DNA of 64,000 nucleotides, taken from JADJNY01 sp046349615 (GTDB taxonomy: Bacteria; Planctomycetota; UBA1135; GCA-002686595). Position 1 is the first letter of the stretch. Every line of letters begins with the position of its first letter. Of this stretch, positions 33,984 through 42,110 are shown in pieces. Below the pieces are notes generated by a model that worked only from the letters and a program-made list of their open reading frames with translations, searched no databases and was not told the DNA's origin. Location of the stretch: positions 186,001 to 250,000 of the forward strand of contig JAXMBZ010000004.1 in assembly GCA_046349615.1 (NCBI GenBank). Reading direction: 5' to 3'. The translations under genes and the position numbers were made by a program.

Positions 33984-34347
33984 AGGGTTCCAGCGCGCTC
34001 CGGATCGACTCCGGCGTGAAGGGCTTGCAGACGAAACCGTTCGCGCCCTGCGCCATCGCGGAGTCCATCATCGCCTGGCCCCCTTCCGTGGTGACCATGA
34101 TCACCGGGAGCTTCTCCTTCGGATGCGACGTGCGGATCGCCTTCACGAAGTCGATGCCGTTCATCTCCGGCATGTTCACGTCGGAGAGCACGAGCCCGAT
34201 GTCCGGGTTCGCGGTGAGCTGCTGCATGCCCTCGACGCCGTTCGCGGCCTCGAGGACGTTCTCCACGGCGATGTCCGCCTGCCGGAGGACGCGCATGATG
34301 ATCTTGCGCATCGTGGAGGAGTCGTCGACGATCAGGACCTTGTTCAT
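33973..34347 (-). CDS. cheY: CheY-type single-domain response regulator
   Basis: 124 residues, a lone receiver domain. Acidic pocket residues D8 and D9, phospho-acceptor D56 (LSDVNMPEMNG), T86/T87 (MVTTE) and K108 (KPF) are all in place, so it should be phosphorylated by a histidine kinase such as CheA. No CheA, receptor or coupling protein is in the window. Two CheX-like genes follow. The product may act on flagella, on type IV pili, or by binding another output protein; the context does not decide. The 215-nt upstream gap holds a G8 run and a hairpin but no clear promoter. Confidence 0.9.
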   Translation of the reverse strand: MNKVLIVDDSSTMRKIIMRVLRQADIAVENVLEAANGVEGMQQLTANPDIGLVLSDVNMPEMNGIDFVKAIRTSHPKEKLPVIMVTTEGGQAMMDSAMAQGANGFVCKPFTPESIRSALEPYVH

Positions 34348-34562
34348 CAGGATGCTCGTTTCGTGTCCCCGGGTGGGTCGAAGCGGGGCGGGGACGTGGG
34401 CCGGGTTGGTCTCCCCCCGGACCGGGAGGGACCTCGACTTGGGTCCTTGTTCGGCGAGGGACCCGGCACGAGCTGAGGGCTTTCAGGATCTTCCTTTTGC
34501 CCCCCCCATCCGGCGCGGCGCCGGCGAAATCCCGAGCGGACGAAACGCTCCCGTGAGCGCGC

Positions 34563-35399
34563 TCAGTAGCTCTCGGACGGACTCGGGAACTGTCTTCCCT
34601 TCACGTCCTGCGCATAGCGTCGGAACGCGTCGTGCATCGCGGCGCCGAGCTCCGCGTAGCGCCGCACGAAGCGCGGATGGAACCGTGTGTAGAGCCCGAG
34701 CATGTCGTGCGACACGAGGATCTGCCCGTCGCACCCCGGCCCCGCGCCGATGCCGATCACGGGCACGACGAGCTCCTTCGAGATCGCCTCCGCGAGCTGC
34801 GCGGGGATCTTCTCGAGCACGATCGCGAACACGCCGGCGTCCTGCAGCGCGAGCGCGTCGCGCCGCACTTCATCGGCTTCTTCCGGCGTCGTCGCGCGCA
34901 CCTGGTAGGTGCCGAACTTGTGGATCGACTGCGGCGTGAGCCCGAGGTGCCCCATCACGGGGATGCCGACGTCGACGATGCGCCGCACCGTGGCGCAGAT
35001 CGGCTCGCCGCCTTCGAGCTTCACGCACTCGACGCCGGACTCCTTCACCATGCGGCCCGAGTTGCGCAGCGCCTCGTCGGGGTTCACCTGGTAGCTCATG
35101 AACGGCAGGTCGCCGACGACGAGCGCGCGCTCGACGGCCGAGCTCACGATGCCCGCGTGGTAGAGCATCTGCTCCATCGTCACGGACACGGTGGTCTCGC
35201 GGCCCTGCATGACCATCGCGACCGAGTCCCCCACCAGGATCACGTCGACGCCCGCCTTGTCGACGAACTGCGCCATCAGGTGGTCGTACGCGGTGAGCGC
35301 CGCGATCGGCTCCTTGCGCTCCTTCATCCGCTGCAGGCTCTTCGTCGTCACCTTGCGGCGGTCGGAGGGACTCTCTCGCGCGGAATTCGAGGGCGACAT
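34563..35399 (-). CDS. panB: 3-methyl-2-oxobutanoate hydroxymethyltransferase
   Basis: 278 residues, normal for PanB. Family motifs include LTAYDHLMAQFVDKAG near residue 35, the metal-binding VGDS (~58), GDLPFMSY (~98), the VKLEGGE stretch, and GIGAGPGCDGQILVSHDMLGL near 205. It transfers a hydroxymethyl group from methylene-tetrahydrofolate to ketoisovalerate, the first step of pantothenate and CoA synthesis. It stands alone, with no panC or panD adjacent. The ATG at 35399 is 9 nt after TAGAGT, predicting a 3-nt leader and no Shine-Dalgarno. Confidence 0.95.
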   Translation of the reverse strand: MSPSNSARESPSDRRKVTTKSLQRMKERKEPIAALTAYDHLMAQFVDKAGVDVILVGDSVAMVMQGRETTVSVTMEQMLYHAGIVSSAVERALVVGDLPFMSYQVNPDEALRNSGRMVKESGVECVKLEGGEPICATVRRIVDVGIPVMGHLGLTPQSIHKFGTYQVRATTPEEADEVRRDALALQDAGVFAIVLEKIPAQLAEAISKELVVPVIGIGAGPGCDGQILVSHDMLGLYTRFHPRFVRRYAELGAAMHDAFRRYAQDVKGRQFPSPSESY

Positions 35400-35408
35400 G
35401 GGGCGGGC

Positions 35409-35414
35409 ACTCTA
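35409..35414 (-). promoter_or_regulatory. -10-like element of panB
   Basis: TAGAGT on the minus strand, 9 nt upstream of the panB ATG; predicted leader 3 nt. Confidence 0.45.
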
Positions 35415-35485
35415 CCGCCGCGGCTCGCGGCCTGCGAGCAGCGGCCCGAGCGGCGCGCGCGCGTCCCGGAGCTCGTCCCCGCGGC

Positions 35486-37138
35486 TCAGACCCCGTGTTC
35501 GAGCAGCGCGAGCGCGGAACGCGCGCCGTCGAGCGCCGCGCTCATGATGCCGCCGGCCCAACCGGCGCCCTCGCCGACGGGATAGAGGTTCGCGACCCGC
35601 GCCGCGCGCCGCGTCGCGGGATCGCGCGGCATGCGCACGGGGCCGGAGCTGCGCGACTCGAGGCCGACGAGCAGCCCCTCGGGCCCGGCGAAGCCCGGGA
35701 TCGAGCGGTCGAAGCGCTCGAGCGCACGCGCGATTCCGTCGCGCACGCTGCGCGGGAGGAGTTCGTCGACGCGCCCCGGCCGCGCGCCGAAGCGATAGCT
35801 CGTCGCGAGTTCGCCGGAGCTCGCGCGCCCCGCGCGGAAGTCGTCCGCGCGCTGCGCCGGCGCCGTGTAGTCGCCGCCGCCCGCCGCGAAGAAACGCGCC
35901 TCCAGCGCGCGCTGCAGCGCGACGCCTGCGAACGGACCGTCGCCGTGCTCGGCGAAGTCCTCCGGCCCGAGCGTCACGACGATCGCCGCGTTCGCCCAGC
36001 GCGAGGAGTGCTTCGAGTTGCTCATGCCGTTCGTGCAGAGCAAGCCCGGCTCGTTGACGCTCGCGACGATGCGTCCGCCGGGACACATGCAGAACGAGTG
36101 CGCCGCGCGCGCCGCGCCTTCCTCGCGCGAGACGAGCGCGTAACTCGCCGCGCCGAGCTTCTCCGCGTCGGGACCGGCGCCGTGCTGCGCGCGTGTCACG
36201 AGCTCCTGCGGATGCTCGATGCGCACGCCGAGCTGGAACGGCTTCGCTTCGAACGCGACGCCCTGCGCGTGGAGCGCCGCCCACGTGTCGCGCGCGCTGT
36301 GGCCCGGCGCGAACACGACCGCGTCGCAGCCGAGCTCGCCGCGCGTCGTCGCGAGCGCGCGCACGCGGCCTGCTTCCACGCCGACGAGCCCGTCGACGCG
36401 CGTGTTCCACGCGAACTCGACGCCCGCATCCGCGAGCGTGCCGCGCAGCGCGGGCAGGATGCGATGGAGCCGATCGGTGCCGATGTGCGCGCGTCCGTCG
36501 TAGAGGATCGCCTCGTCCGCGCCCGCGCGCACGAGCTCGACGAGCAGCGCGTGCTCGAGCGGATCGTCGACGCGCGTGTAGAGCTTGCCGTCGGAGTACG
36601 TGCCCGCGCCGCCCTCGCCGAAGAGCAGGTTCGACTCGGGCTCGGGCACACGCGTGCGGTGGAACTGGACGAGCTCGCGGCTCCGGCGCTCGACCGCCGA
36701 GCCGCGATCGACGAGCGTCACGCGGAGCCCGTGCCGCGCGAGCACGAGCGCCGCGAAGAGCCCCGCGGGCCCCGCGCCGACGACCGCGACGCGCGCGGGA
36801 CGCGGTGCGAGCAGACTCGCGTGGACGCGCTCGACGCGCGGCACGACGGGCGCTTCGACGCGCCGCACGCGGCCGCTCTCGACGGCGCGGTCGAACGCGG
36901 CGCCGCGGCGCTTCGCGGAGAGCGCGAGCTCGACTTGGTACACGAAGCGCAGGCGGTGCGCGCCGTGGAAGCGCCGCGCGTCGAGCGCCTTGCGCACGAG
37001 GCGGAACCCCGCGAGTTCGCGCGGGTCGAGCCCGAGCTCCCGCGCGACGAGCGCACGCAGCTCGACCTCGCCCGCACCGACCGGGAGCTCGAGTCCGTGG
37101 ATGCGCCAGAGCGCGATGTTCGTCTCGGGCGCAGCCAT
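35486..37138 (-). CDS. FAD-dependent oxidoreductase (COG2509-like)
   Basis: 550 residues. Residues ~1-80 form an N-terminal domain with RFHGAHRLRFVYQVE, typical of the uncharacterised FAD-dependent dehydrogenase group. The FAD dinucleotide motif VGAGPAGLFAAL is near 105, followed by EGGAGTYSDGKLYTR, a hallmark of this family, and CMCPGGRIVASVNEPG near 365. The C-terminus (LYPVGEGAGWAGGIMSAALDG) closes the FAD site. The substrate is unknown in the family. It lies between panB and the large secreted protein gene on the same strand, with 86 nt and 54 nt gaps, and may be transcribed on its own. Confidence 0.85.
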   Translation of the reverse strand: MAAPETNIALWRIHGLELPVGAGEVELRALVARELGLDPRELAGFRLVRKALDARRFHGAHRLRFVYQVELALSAKRRGAAFDRAVESGRVRRVEAPVVPRVERVHASLLAPRPARVAVVGAGPAGLFAALVLARHGLRVTLVDRGSAVERRSRELVQFHRTRVPEPESNLLFGEGGAGTYSDGKLYTRVDDPLEHALLVELVRAGADEAILYDGRAHIGTDRLHRILPALRGTLADAGVEFAWNTRVDGLVGVEAGRVRALATTRGELGCDAVVFAPGHSARDTWAALHAQGVAFEAKPFQLGVRIEHPQELVTRAQHGAGPDAEKLGAASYALVSREEGAARAAHSFCMCPGGRIVASVNEPGLLCTNGMSNSKHSSRWANAAIVVTLGPEDFAEHGDGPFAGVALQRALEARFFAAGGGDYTAPAQRADDFRAGRASSGELATSYRFGARPGRVDELLPRSVRDGIARALERFDRSIPGFAGPEGLLVGLESRSSGPVRMPRDPATRRAARVANLYPVGEGAGWAGGIMSAALDGARSALALLEHGV

Positions 37139-37192
37139 CGTGGGCGGGACAGTCTCCCATCCCGCCCGCGGATGTCCACGAGGAGAGCGCGC

Positions 37193-40100
37193 TCAGAAGC
37201 GGAACGGCAACCGCAGGAAGTCGACGAACGGCGCCGTGCCCGGCGCGGAGCCGGGCGAGCCGAGCGGCCCCGCGTCGAACTCGACGACGAAGCGCACGAA
37301 GCGCCAGCTCGCGCCCGGAGTCGAGAGCTGCGCGACGTCCGCGGAGAGCGCCGAGGCCGAGAGCTCGTCCGGACGTCCGAACGCGTCGGCGCGCGCGGCT
37401 TGGAAGCGCACGTGGATGGACTGCGTGCTCCAGAGCTCGTCGAAGCCGGGGCCCGACCCCGCGCGGAAGAAGCGCGGAACGAGCTCGAACGCGGCGCCCG
37501 TGCCGAAGCCAGCGAGCGGGGTGCCCGACTCTTCCACCGTGAGGCGCAGGATCCCCGTCGACGGTGCGAAGGACGCAGCGCCGACGGTGAACTCCTGGCC
37601 GCCGAGGCGGAGGAGGAAACGCTTCGCGAGCTGCGGCGCCCGACGATAGACGTCGTCGACGAGCGCGCCGTCGACGAGCAGACTGCGTCCGTCCGCGGCG
37701 ACGTACGGCAGCGTCGGTGCCGGCGCGAGCTGGCCCGCGATCGCGGGCGGGAGCTCCGCGACGTCGAACGGAACGCTCGCGCCGCTCGTGAGCACGCGAC
37801 CGTCGAGCGGATCGACCCCGCCGAACGCGAAGCTCACGAGATCCGGCGTCGGACTCCCCGGAGCGACCTCCGGCGCGCCGAGCGCGATCCACTTCGAGCG
37901 CGCGGCCGAATGGAGCGCGAAGGACGGCAGCAGGTGATCCCACTGCGCGGGACTGTTCGCGTTCGACGGAGTCCCTCCGACCGGCAAAGGCACGCACACG
38001 TCGCGGAACGAGACGGGCGGCACGGTTGCGGGGAGGACGATGTCCGTCACGCGCGGCGCGTGGAGTTGGATGATGCCGGGGCCGCCGTCGCCGCCGCAGC
38101 CGGTCACGACCCCCGTGTTGTTCGTGAAGCGGAACTGCGGCGGGTTCACGTACCCGCCGACGGTCGAAGCTGCGTCGTTCGCGCCGGTGAACACGCTGCA
38201 CGGAGCCGAAGACCCCGAGGTGCTCGGATACGAGTTCCCGGGGAGCGAGTCGATCTGCGGAACCGTCTCGATCGCGTTGGGGCGCGCTCCGCCCAAGCCG
38301 TTGGCGCCTTCCCCGCCTTGCCCGCCGCGAGCGAACAACCCGCCCCAGAAGCTCTGACCGTTGACGGTCGTCGACACGCTCGTGCAGCGCGAGAGGTCGA
38401 TCTGCGACGCCGACTGCAGCACGAGGTGTCCGCCGGAGCCGCCGCCCGAACCGCCGCCGATGCGATCGATGCCGTTCGTGTTCTCGCCCCCGCCGCCACA
38501 GCCGCCGTTGAGCTCGATGCGACCCCGCGCTGCGTTCCCGATCCCGCCGATCCGGATGTCGCCCGCCGCGAGCACGGTCACCGATCCGCCGCCGCCGCCG
38601 CCGCCCGCACCCTTCTCGTCTCCGACCGGCGTGAACGGCGTGGTCGGGAAGCTGCTCGTCCCGCACGCGTCGCCGCCGCCGCCGCCGCCGGAGCCCGCGA
38701 TCGGTCCCGCGAGTTCGCCGCGCACGACGGCGCCGGACGCCGTGATCATCGTCCCCCAGAAGTCGTCGTTCGGATCGGCGTTCACGAACGGAGAAGCTCC
38801 GATGCTGCCGCCGAGCGGCGGCGTGATGCCCGGGTGCAGCGCGCCGAACGCGGTGATCGCGCCGTTCTTCCCGACCTCGGCGTCGAGCCCGATGATCCGC
38901 TGGTCGGGGCAGTTCGGCCGCGAGAGCTCGTGCTGATCCGCGCCGAGCCGTCCGCCGCCGCCGCCGCCGGGACGACGCGCCGTCGACACACCCGAGTTGT
39001 TGTATCCCGACTCGCCGCCGCCGCCACCGCCCCGCGCGCCGCCGAACGGACCGAAGCCGTTCCCGCCGATCGGCGTCGACTCCGTGGTCAAGGAGCTCCC
39101 GGTTCCTCCGTCGCCACCGCCGCACATGCCCTGGGCGCCGAGTTCCGGGATGTTCGTCGTGTTGAAGCTCACCACGCCGTTGTTGCCTCGCCCGTTGCAG
39201 CGCACGAGGCCCTGGACGAGCACGCCCGTCTGCGGCGTACCCACGGGATACCCCGGCAGAGTCGTTGGGATCGCTCCCGAAGCGCGGATCGTGCACGGAT
39301 TCGGGCCCTCGATGATCAGCACTCCCGTCGGCGTCACCCACAAGCTGCGCACGTCGACGAGGCCGCCGACGACGGTCTGTGTGCTCGTCTGCGTCACATC
39401 CGTGATCACGCTGAACGCCGTGTTCAAGATCACCGTCCCGTCGACGACCCAGTCGAACGTCCCGTTCGGACCGCCCGTGCCTTCGAAGCCCGCGTGCAGG
39501 AGCTTCCCGTCCGCGCCCCACACGGCGCGCGTCGCCCCCGCGGGCGGCGCATAGAGCGCGTCCTCGAGCACGACGGAGTCGAAGCCCTCGAACGCTTCGT
39601 CCGCGCCGTCACCGAGCGTCGACGTGCCGGGATCGAGCGCCGCGCCCACGGAGAACGCGCCGACGACGAGGTCGCTCGCGAGCGCTTCGCCGACGACGTC
39701 GCGGAAGCCCGCGCCGAGGACGAGGCGCACGCGCCGATCCTGCGGCAGCACGCCCTCGGGCTGCACTTCGAGCACGCCGCCGACGTTCGTGCAGTTCGCC
39801 GTCACGCGCACGGTCCGCGGGAACGCGCTCCACGCGCCCGGCGCGCTCTCCCATTCGAGCCGCACGCGGTCCTCGGCGAGGTTCGCGGGATCGGTCGCGA
39901 TCATCTGGTCGAGCACGAGGATCGCGGTGACGCGCGAGCGCGCCGTCGAGCGCAGGTTGAGCGGCGCGAGGAAGCCCGCGGGAACGTCCGCGCCGAGCGT
40001 GAGATCCGGCACCGCGCGCGGCTCGAAGTACACCCGCTGGTTCGGATCGCTCGCGAGTTGGAGCCGCGTCGCGAGCCGCGAGCCGCCGACGCGCAGCACC

Positions 40101-40600
40101 GGCGCCGGCGGGCCCGAGCGCGTGTCGACGAACGCGCTCGACGGTTGCGCGCTCGCGAAGTCGACCGCGAACACGGTCGCGAGCCCGACGCCGGTCGTCG
40201 AGCGCACGACGGGTGCGGCGCCGTTCTCCGCGGGAAGCTCGAGATGCCAGACGCGCCCGGGCAAGAGACCTGCGTCCGAGAGGTCGAGTCGGGCCGGGCA
40301 ACGCGGCTGGAAGCGCACCGTGTCCGCGGCGGCGAGCGAGAACTCACCCACCGCCGGCGCGCCCGTGTCGCGATCGACGAGGTGGAGCGACGCGGAGTTC
40401 ACCGTCGTGAGATCGACGGCCGCATTGAACTGGATGTCGATCGGACGGTTGATCTCGTTCGCGCTTCCGGGTGGAAGGCTCGTCGTGACCACTTGGAACG
40501 GGCCCTGGGGGCGCGCGAGCGCGGGCGTGACGGCGAAGACGGTGGGGAGCAGCGCGAGACCGAGGGAACGGCCGCTGAGAACATGCTTGACGGCAAACAT
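37193..40600 (-). CDS. Large secreted glycine-rich protein with Ig-like N-terminal domain
   Basis: 1,135 residues, start ATG 40600 chosen because a GGAG Shine-Dalgarno precedes it and a signal peptide follows (VFAVTPALARPQG, cleavage near residue 33). Residues ~35-130 resemble SbsA/big-type Ig folds (INRPIDIQFNAAVDLTTVNS), with a likely second unit to ~260. Residues ~490-720 are very rich in Gly with poly-Gly tracts (GGGGGGG) coded by GCC/CCG runs. The rest is beta-rich. No catalytic motif is seen. It is probably an extracellular or cell-surface structural protein; the family is unknown to me. The nearest co-oriented gene lies 54 nt downstream. Confidence 0.75.
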   Translation of the reverse strand: MFAVKHVLSGRSLGLALLPTVFAVTPALARPQGPFQVVTTSLPPGSANEINRPIDIQFNAAVDLTTVNSASLHLVDRDTGAPAVGEFSLAAADTVRFQPRCPARLDLSDAGLLPGRVWHLELPAENGAAPVVRSTTGVGLATVFAVDFASAQPSSAFVDTRSGPPAPVLRVGGSRLATRLQLASDPNQRVYFEPRAVPDLTLGADVPAGFLAPLNLRSTARSRVTAILVLDQMIATDPANLAEDRVRLEWESAPGAWSAFPRTVRVTANCTNVGGVLEVQPEGVLPQDRRVRLVLGAGFRDVVGEALASDLVVGAFSVGAALDPGTSTLGDGADEAFEGFDSVVLEDALYAPPAGATRAVWGADGKLLHAGFEGTGGPNGTFDWVVDGTVILNTAFSVITDVTQTSTQTVVGGLVDVRSLWVTPTGVLIIEGPNPCTIRASGAIPTTLPGYPVGTPQTGVLVQGLVRCNGRGNNGVVSFNTTNIPELGAQGMCGGGDGGTGSSLTTESTPIGGNGFGPFGGARGGGGGGESGYNNSGVSTARRPGGGGGGRLGADQHELSRPNCPDQRIIGLDAEVGKNGAITAFGALHPGITPPLGGSIGASPFVNADPNDDFWGTMITASGAVVRGELAGPIAGSGGGGGGDACGTSSFPTTPFTPVGDEKGAGGGGGGGSVTVLAAGDIRIGGIGNAARGRIELNGGCGGGGENTNGIDRIGGGSGGGSGGHLVLQSASQIDLSRCTSVSTTVNGQSFWGGLFARGGQGGEGANGLGGARPNAIETVPQIDSLPGNSYPSTSGSSAPCSVFTGANDAASTVGGYVNPPQFRFTNNTGVVTGCGGDGGPGIIQLHAPRVTDIVLPATVPPVSFRDVCVPLPVGGTPSNANSPAQWDHLLPSFALHSAARSKWIALGAPEVAPGSPTPDLVSFAFGGVDPLDGRVLTSGASVPFDVAELPPAIAGQLAPAPTLPYVAADGRSLLVDGALVDDVYRRAPQLAKRFLLRLGGQEFTVGAASFAPSTGILRLTVEESGTPLAGFGTGAAFELVPRFFRAGSGPGFDELWSTQSIHVRFQAARADAFGRPDELSASALSADVAQLSTPGASWRFVRFVVEFDAGPLGSPGSAPGTAPFVDFLRLPFRF

Positions 40601-40744
40601 GGGATCTCCGAGGGAAGCCTGGCCACGAGGCGATGGACGAGCCATCGCGGCGCGATGGTTCCGAGTCGGCGAAGCAAATCGGGATCCCACTCGCTCCGAC
40701 GTTTCCGAGGGCTCCGACGCTCGCTCGGACGTGCGGACGCGCAC

Positions 40745-40750
40745 TAGACT
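40745..40750 (+). promoter_or_regulatory. -10-like element (leaderless) of the 40757 gene
   Basis: TAGACT followed by exactly 6 nt (CCGCGC) and ATG at 40757; predicted first base is the A of the start codon. Same hexamer as at xseB, ald and the S1 gene. Confidence 0.55.
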
Positions 40751-40756
40751 CCGCGC

Positions 40757-42061
40757 ATGTCCGCACGCCGTCCGAAGTCCGCCGGGCGCGAGGCCGTGCT
40801 CGCCGAACTCACCGCGCGCGAGCGCGACTCGAACTCCGGAGCGAGACCGCTCGTCCCCATCGGCGAGCAGGAGTCGCTCGACCGCCTCGCCGCGCTCGAC
40901 GCGCTCGGCGCGCGCGCCTTCGTGCTCGAGCGCCGCGGGGTCTGGCACGGCGAATGGGCGGAGCTCGAGCCCGAGCGGCTCGGCGCGGGCCCGTGGTCGC
41001 GTGCCCCGACCGAAGCCGCGTGCGTCGCGCGCTGGAGCGCGGCGCGTCCGATCGTTCTCCCCGGCGTGCTCGCGCCGCGCCTCGCGGAGTTCGCGAGCGA
41101 GATCGCGTTCGCGCGCGAACTCCACGGTCGCCTCGCCGAGCCCGGCGCGCTGCGCGCGTTCGTCAAGAAACGCCTCGCGGGACTCGACGAGCGCTTCACC
41201 GTCCTCGCGCGCCGCGCGCCGCTCTTCGACGCGGAGCGCGACGTCGAGCGCGTGTTCGTCGCCGCGAAACCGCCGCCGGGCGTCGCGGGCCGCAAGGTGC
41301 AGGATCTCTGGCTCAAGAGCGGCTGGCTCTCGACGTTCGACGCGGAGGACTCCCTGCGCGTGCGCGTCAGCTTCGGGCGCGAGGAACTCGACGACGAGAG
41401 CCGCGACCTGCTGCGGCACCGTCTCGTCGCCGAGCTCGCCGAGGCGTGCTTCCCCGAGTGCGCGCTGCTCGTCGACGATCCCGTGATCGTGCCGCTCGTC
41501 GAGCGCTGCACACGCACGCGTGCGCTCTTCACGCAGCACATCGCGTACTGGAACGGACCGGACGGCGGCGCGCTCTTCCACCACGACGCGTTCCCGACCG
41601 ACGGCGACGAAGCGCTCGGGCCGGGACAGCTCGGCGTGCTCTACGGCCAGCTCTCGGGTCGCACCGCGTGGCTCGCGCTCTCGACCGACGATCTCGTGCT
41701 CCGCGTGCGCGGTTTCGGCGCGCGCCTCGCGGCGGGCGAGCTCCCGTGGGTCCGCGCGCAGCTCTTCCCGAAGCCGAAGGACTGGACGCGGTTCGAAGCG
41801 CTGCTCGCGGACGACGCGGCGCTCGTGAACGAGCTCGCGCTGCCCGGCTGCGGCGCGCTCTGCGGGCTCGTCAACCGCGGCCCGGAGTTCACGCACGAGC
41901 TCGCACGCCACGGCCACGCGATGGTGCTCGAGGCGGGCGACGCGATCCTGCTCCCGAACCACGGGCTCGCGCGGACCTGCATGCACTCGGTCTTCTGCGC
42001 GAGCGACGAGCCCGCGTACAGCCTCTCGCTCGCCGTCCGATCCGACGAGGAACCCGCGTGA
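40757..42061 (+). CDS. Uncharacterised protein, possible cupin/2OG-oxygenase fold
   Basis: 434 residues, not assignable to a named family by eye. A long N-terminal half (~1-240) is Arg/Glu-rich and helical. The C-terminal half has a HHDAF motif (~276) that could be the HxD iron-binding pair of cupin or JmjC-like Fe(II)/2-oxoglutarate oxygenases, and a later ILLPNHGLARTCMHSVF segment (~400-417) with a possible third His, followed by YSLSLAVRS. The spacing fits the HxD...H pattern but this is an inference. The methyltransferase-like gene starts 49 nt after its stop, so the two may act on the same substrate. Alternative: a structural cupin with no metal. Confidence 0.6.
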   Translation: MSARRPKSAGREAVLAELTARERDSNSGARPLVPIGEQESLDRLAALDALGARAFVLERRGVWHGEWAELEPERLGAGPWSRAPTEAACVARWSAARPIVLPGVLAPRLAEFASEIAFARELHGRLAEPGALRAFVKKRLAGLDERFTVLARRAPLFDAERDVERVFVAAKPPPGVAGRKVQDLWLKSGWLSTFDAEDSLRVRVSFGREELDDESRDLLRHRLVAELAEACFPECALLVDDPVIVPLVERCTRTRALFTQHIAYWNGPDGGALFHHDAFPTDGDEALGPGQLGVLYGQLSGRTAWLALSTDDLVLRVRGFGARLAAGELPWVRAQLFPKPKDWTRFEALLADDAALVNELALPGCGALCGLVNRGPEFTHELARHGHAMVLEAGDAILLPNHGLARTCMHSVFCASDEPAYSLSLAVRSDEEPA

Positions 42062-42092
42062 GCGCGGCCTCGCCCGCGGCGCTCCGCGCTCG

Positions 42093-42098
42093 TACACT
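42093..42098 (+). promoter_or_regulatory. -10-like element of the methyltransferase gene
   Basis: TACACT, 12 nt before the ATG at 42111; would give a 6-nt leader. Weaker support than the exact 6-nt cases. Confidence 0.35.
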
Positions 42099-42110
42099 TC
42101 CGCGCCCCCC

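Noticed and set aside
34348..34562. Sigma-28 or sigma-54 promoter in front of cheY
   Set aside because: GCCGAACA resembles the sigma-28 -10 but the closest -35-like CTGAAA lies 25 nt upstream instead of about 15, and no GG-N10-GC pair was found.
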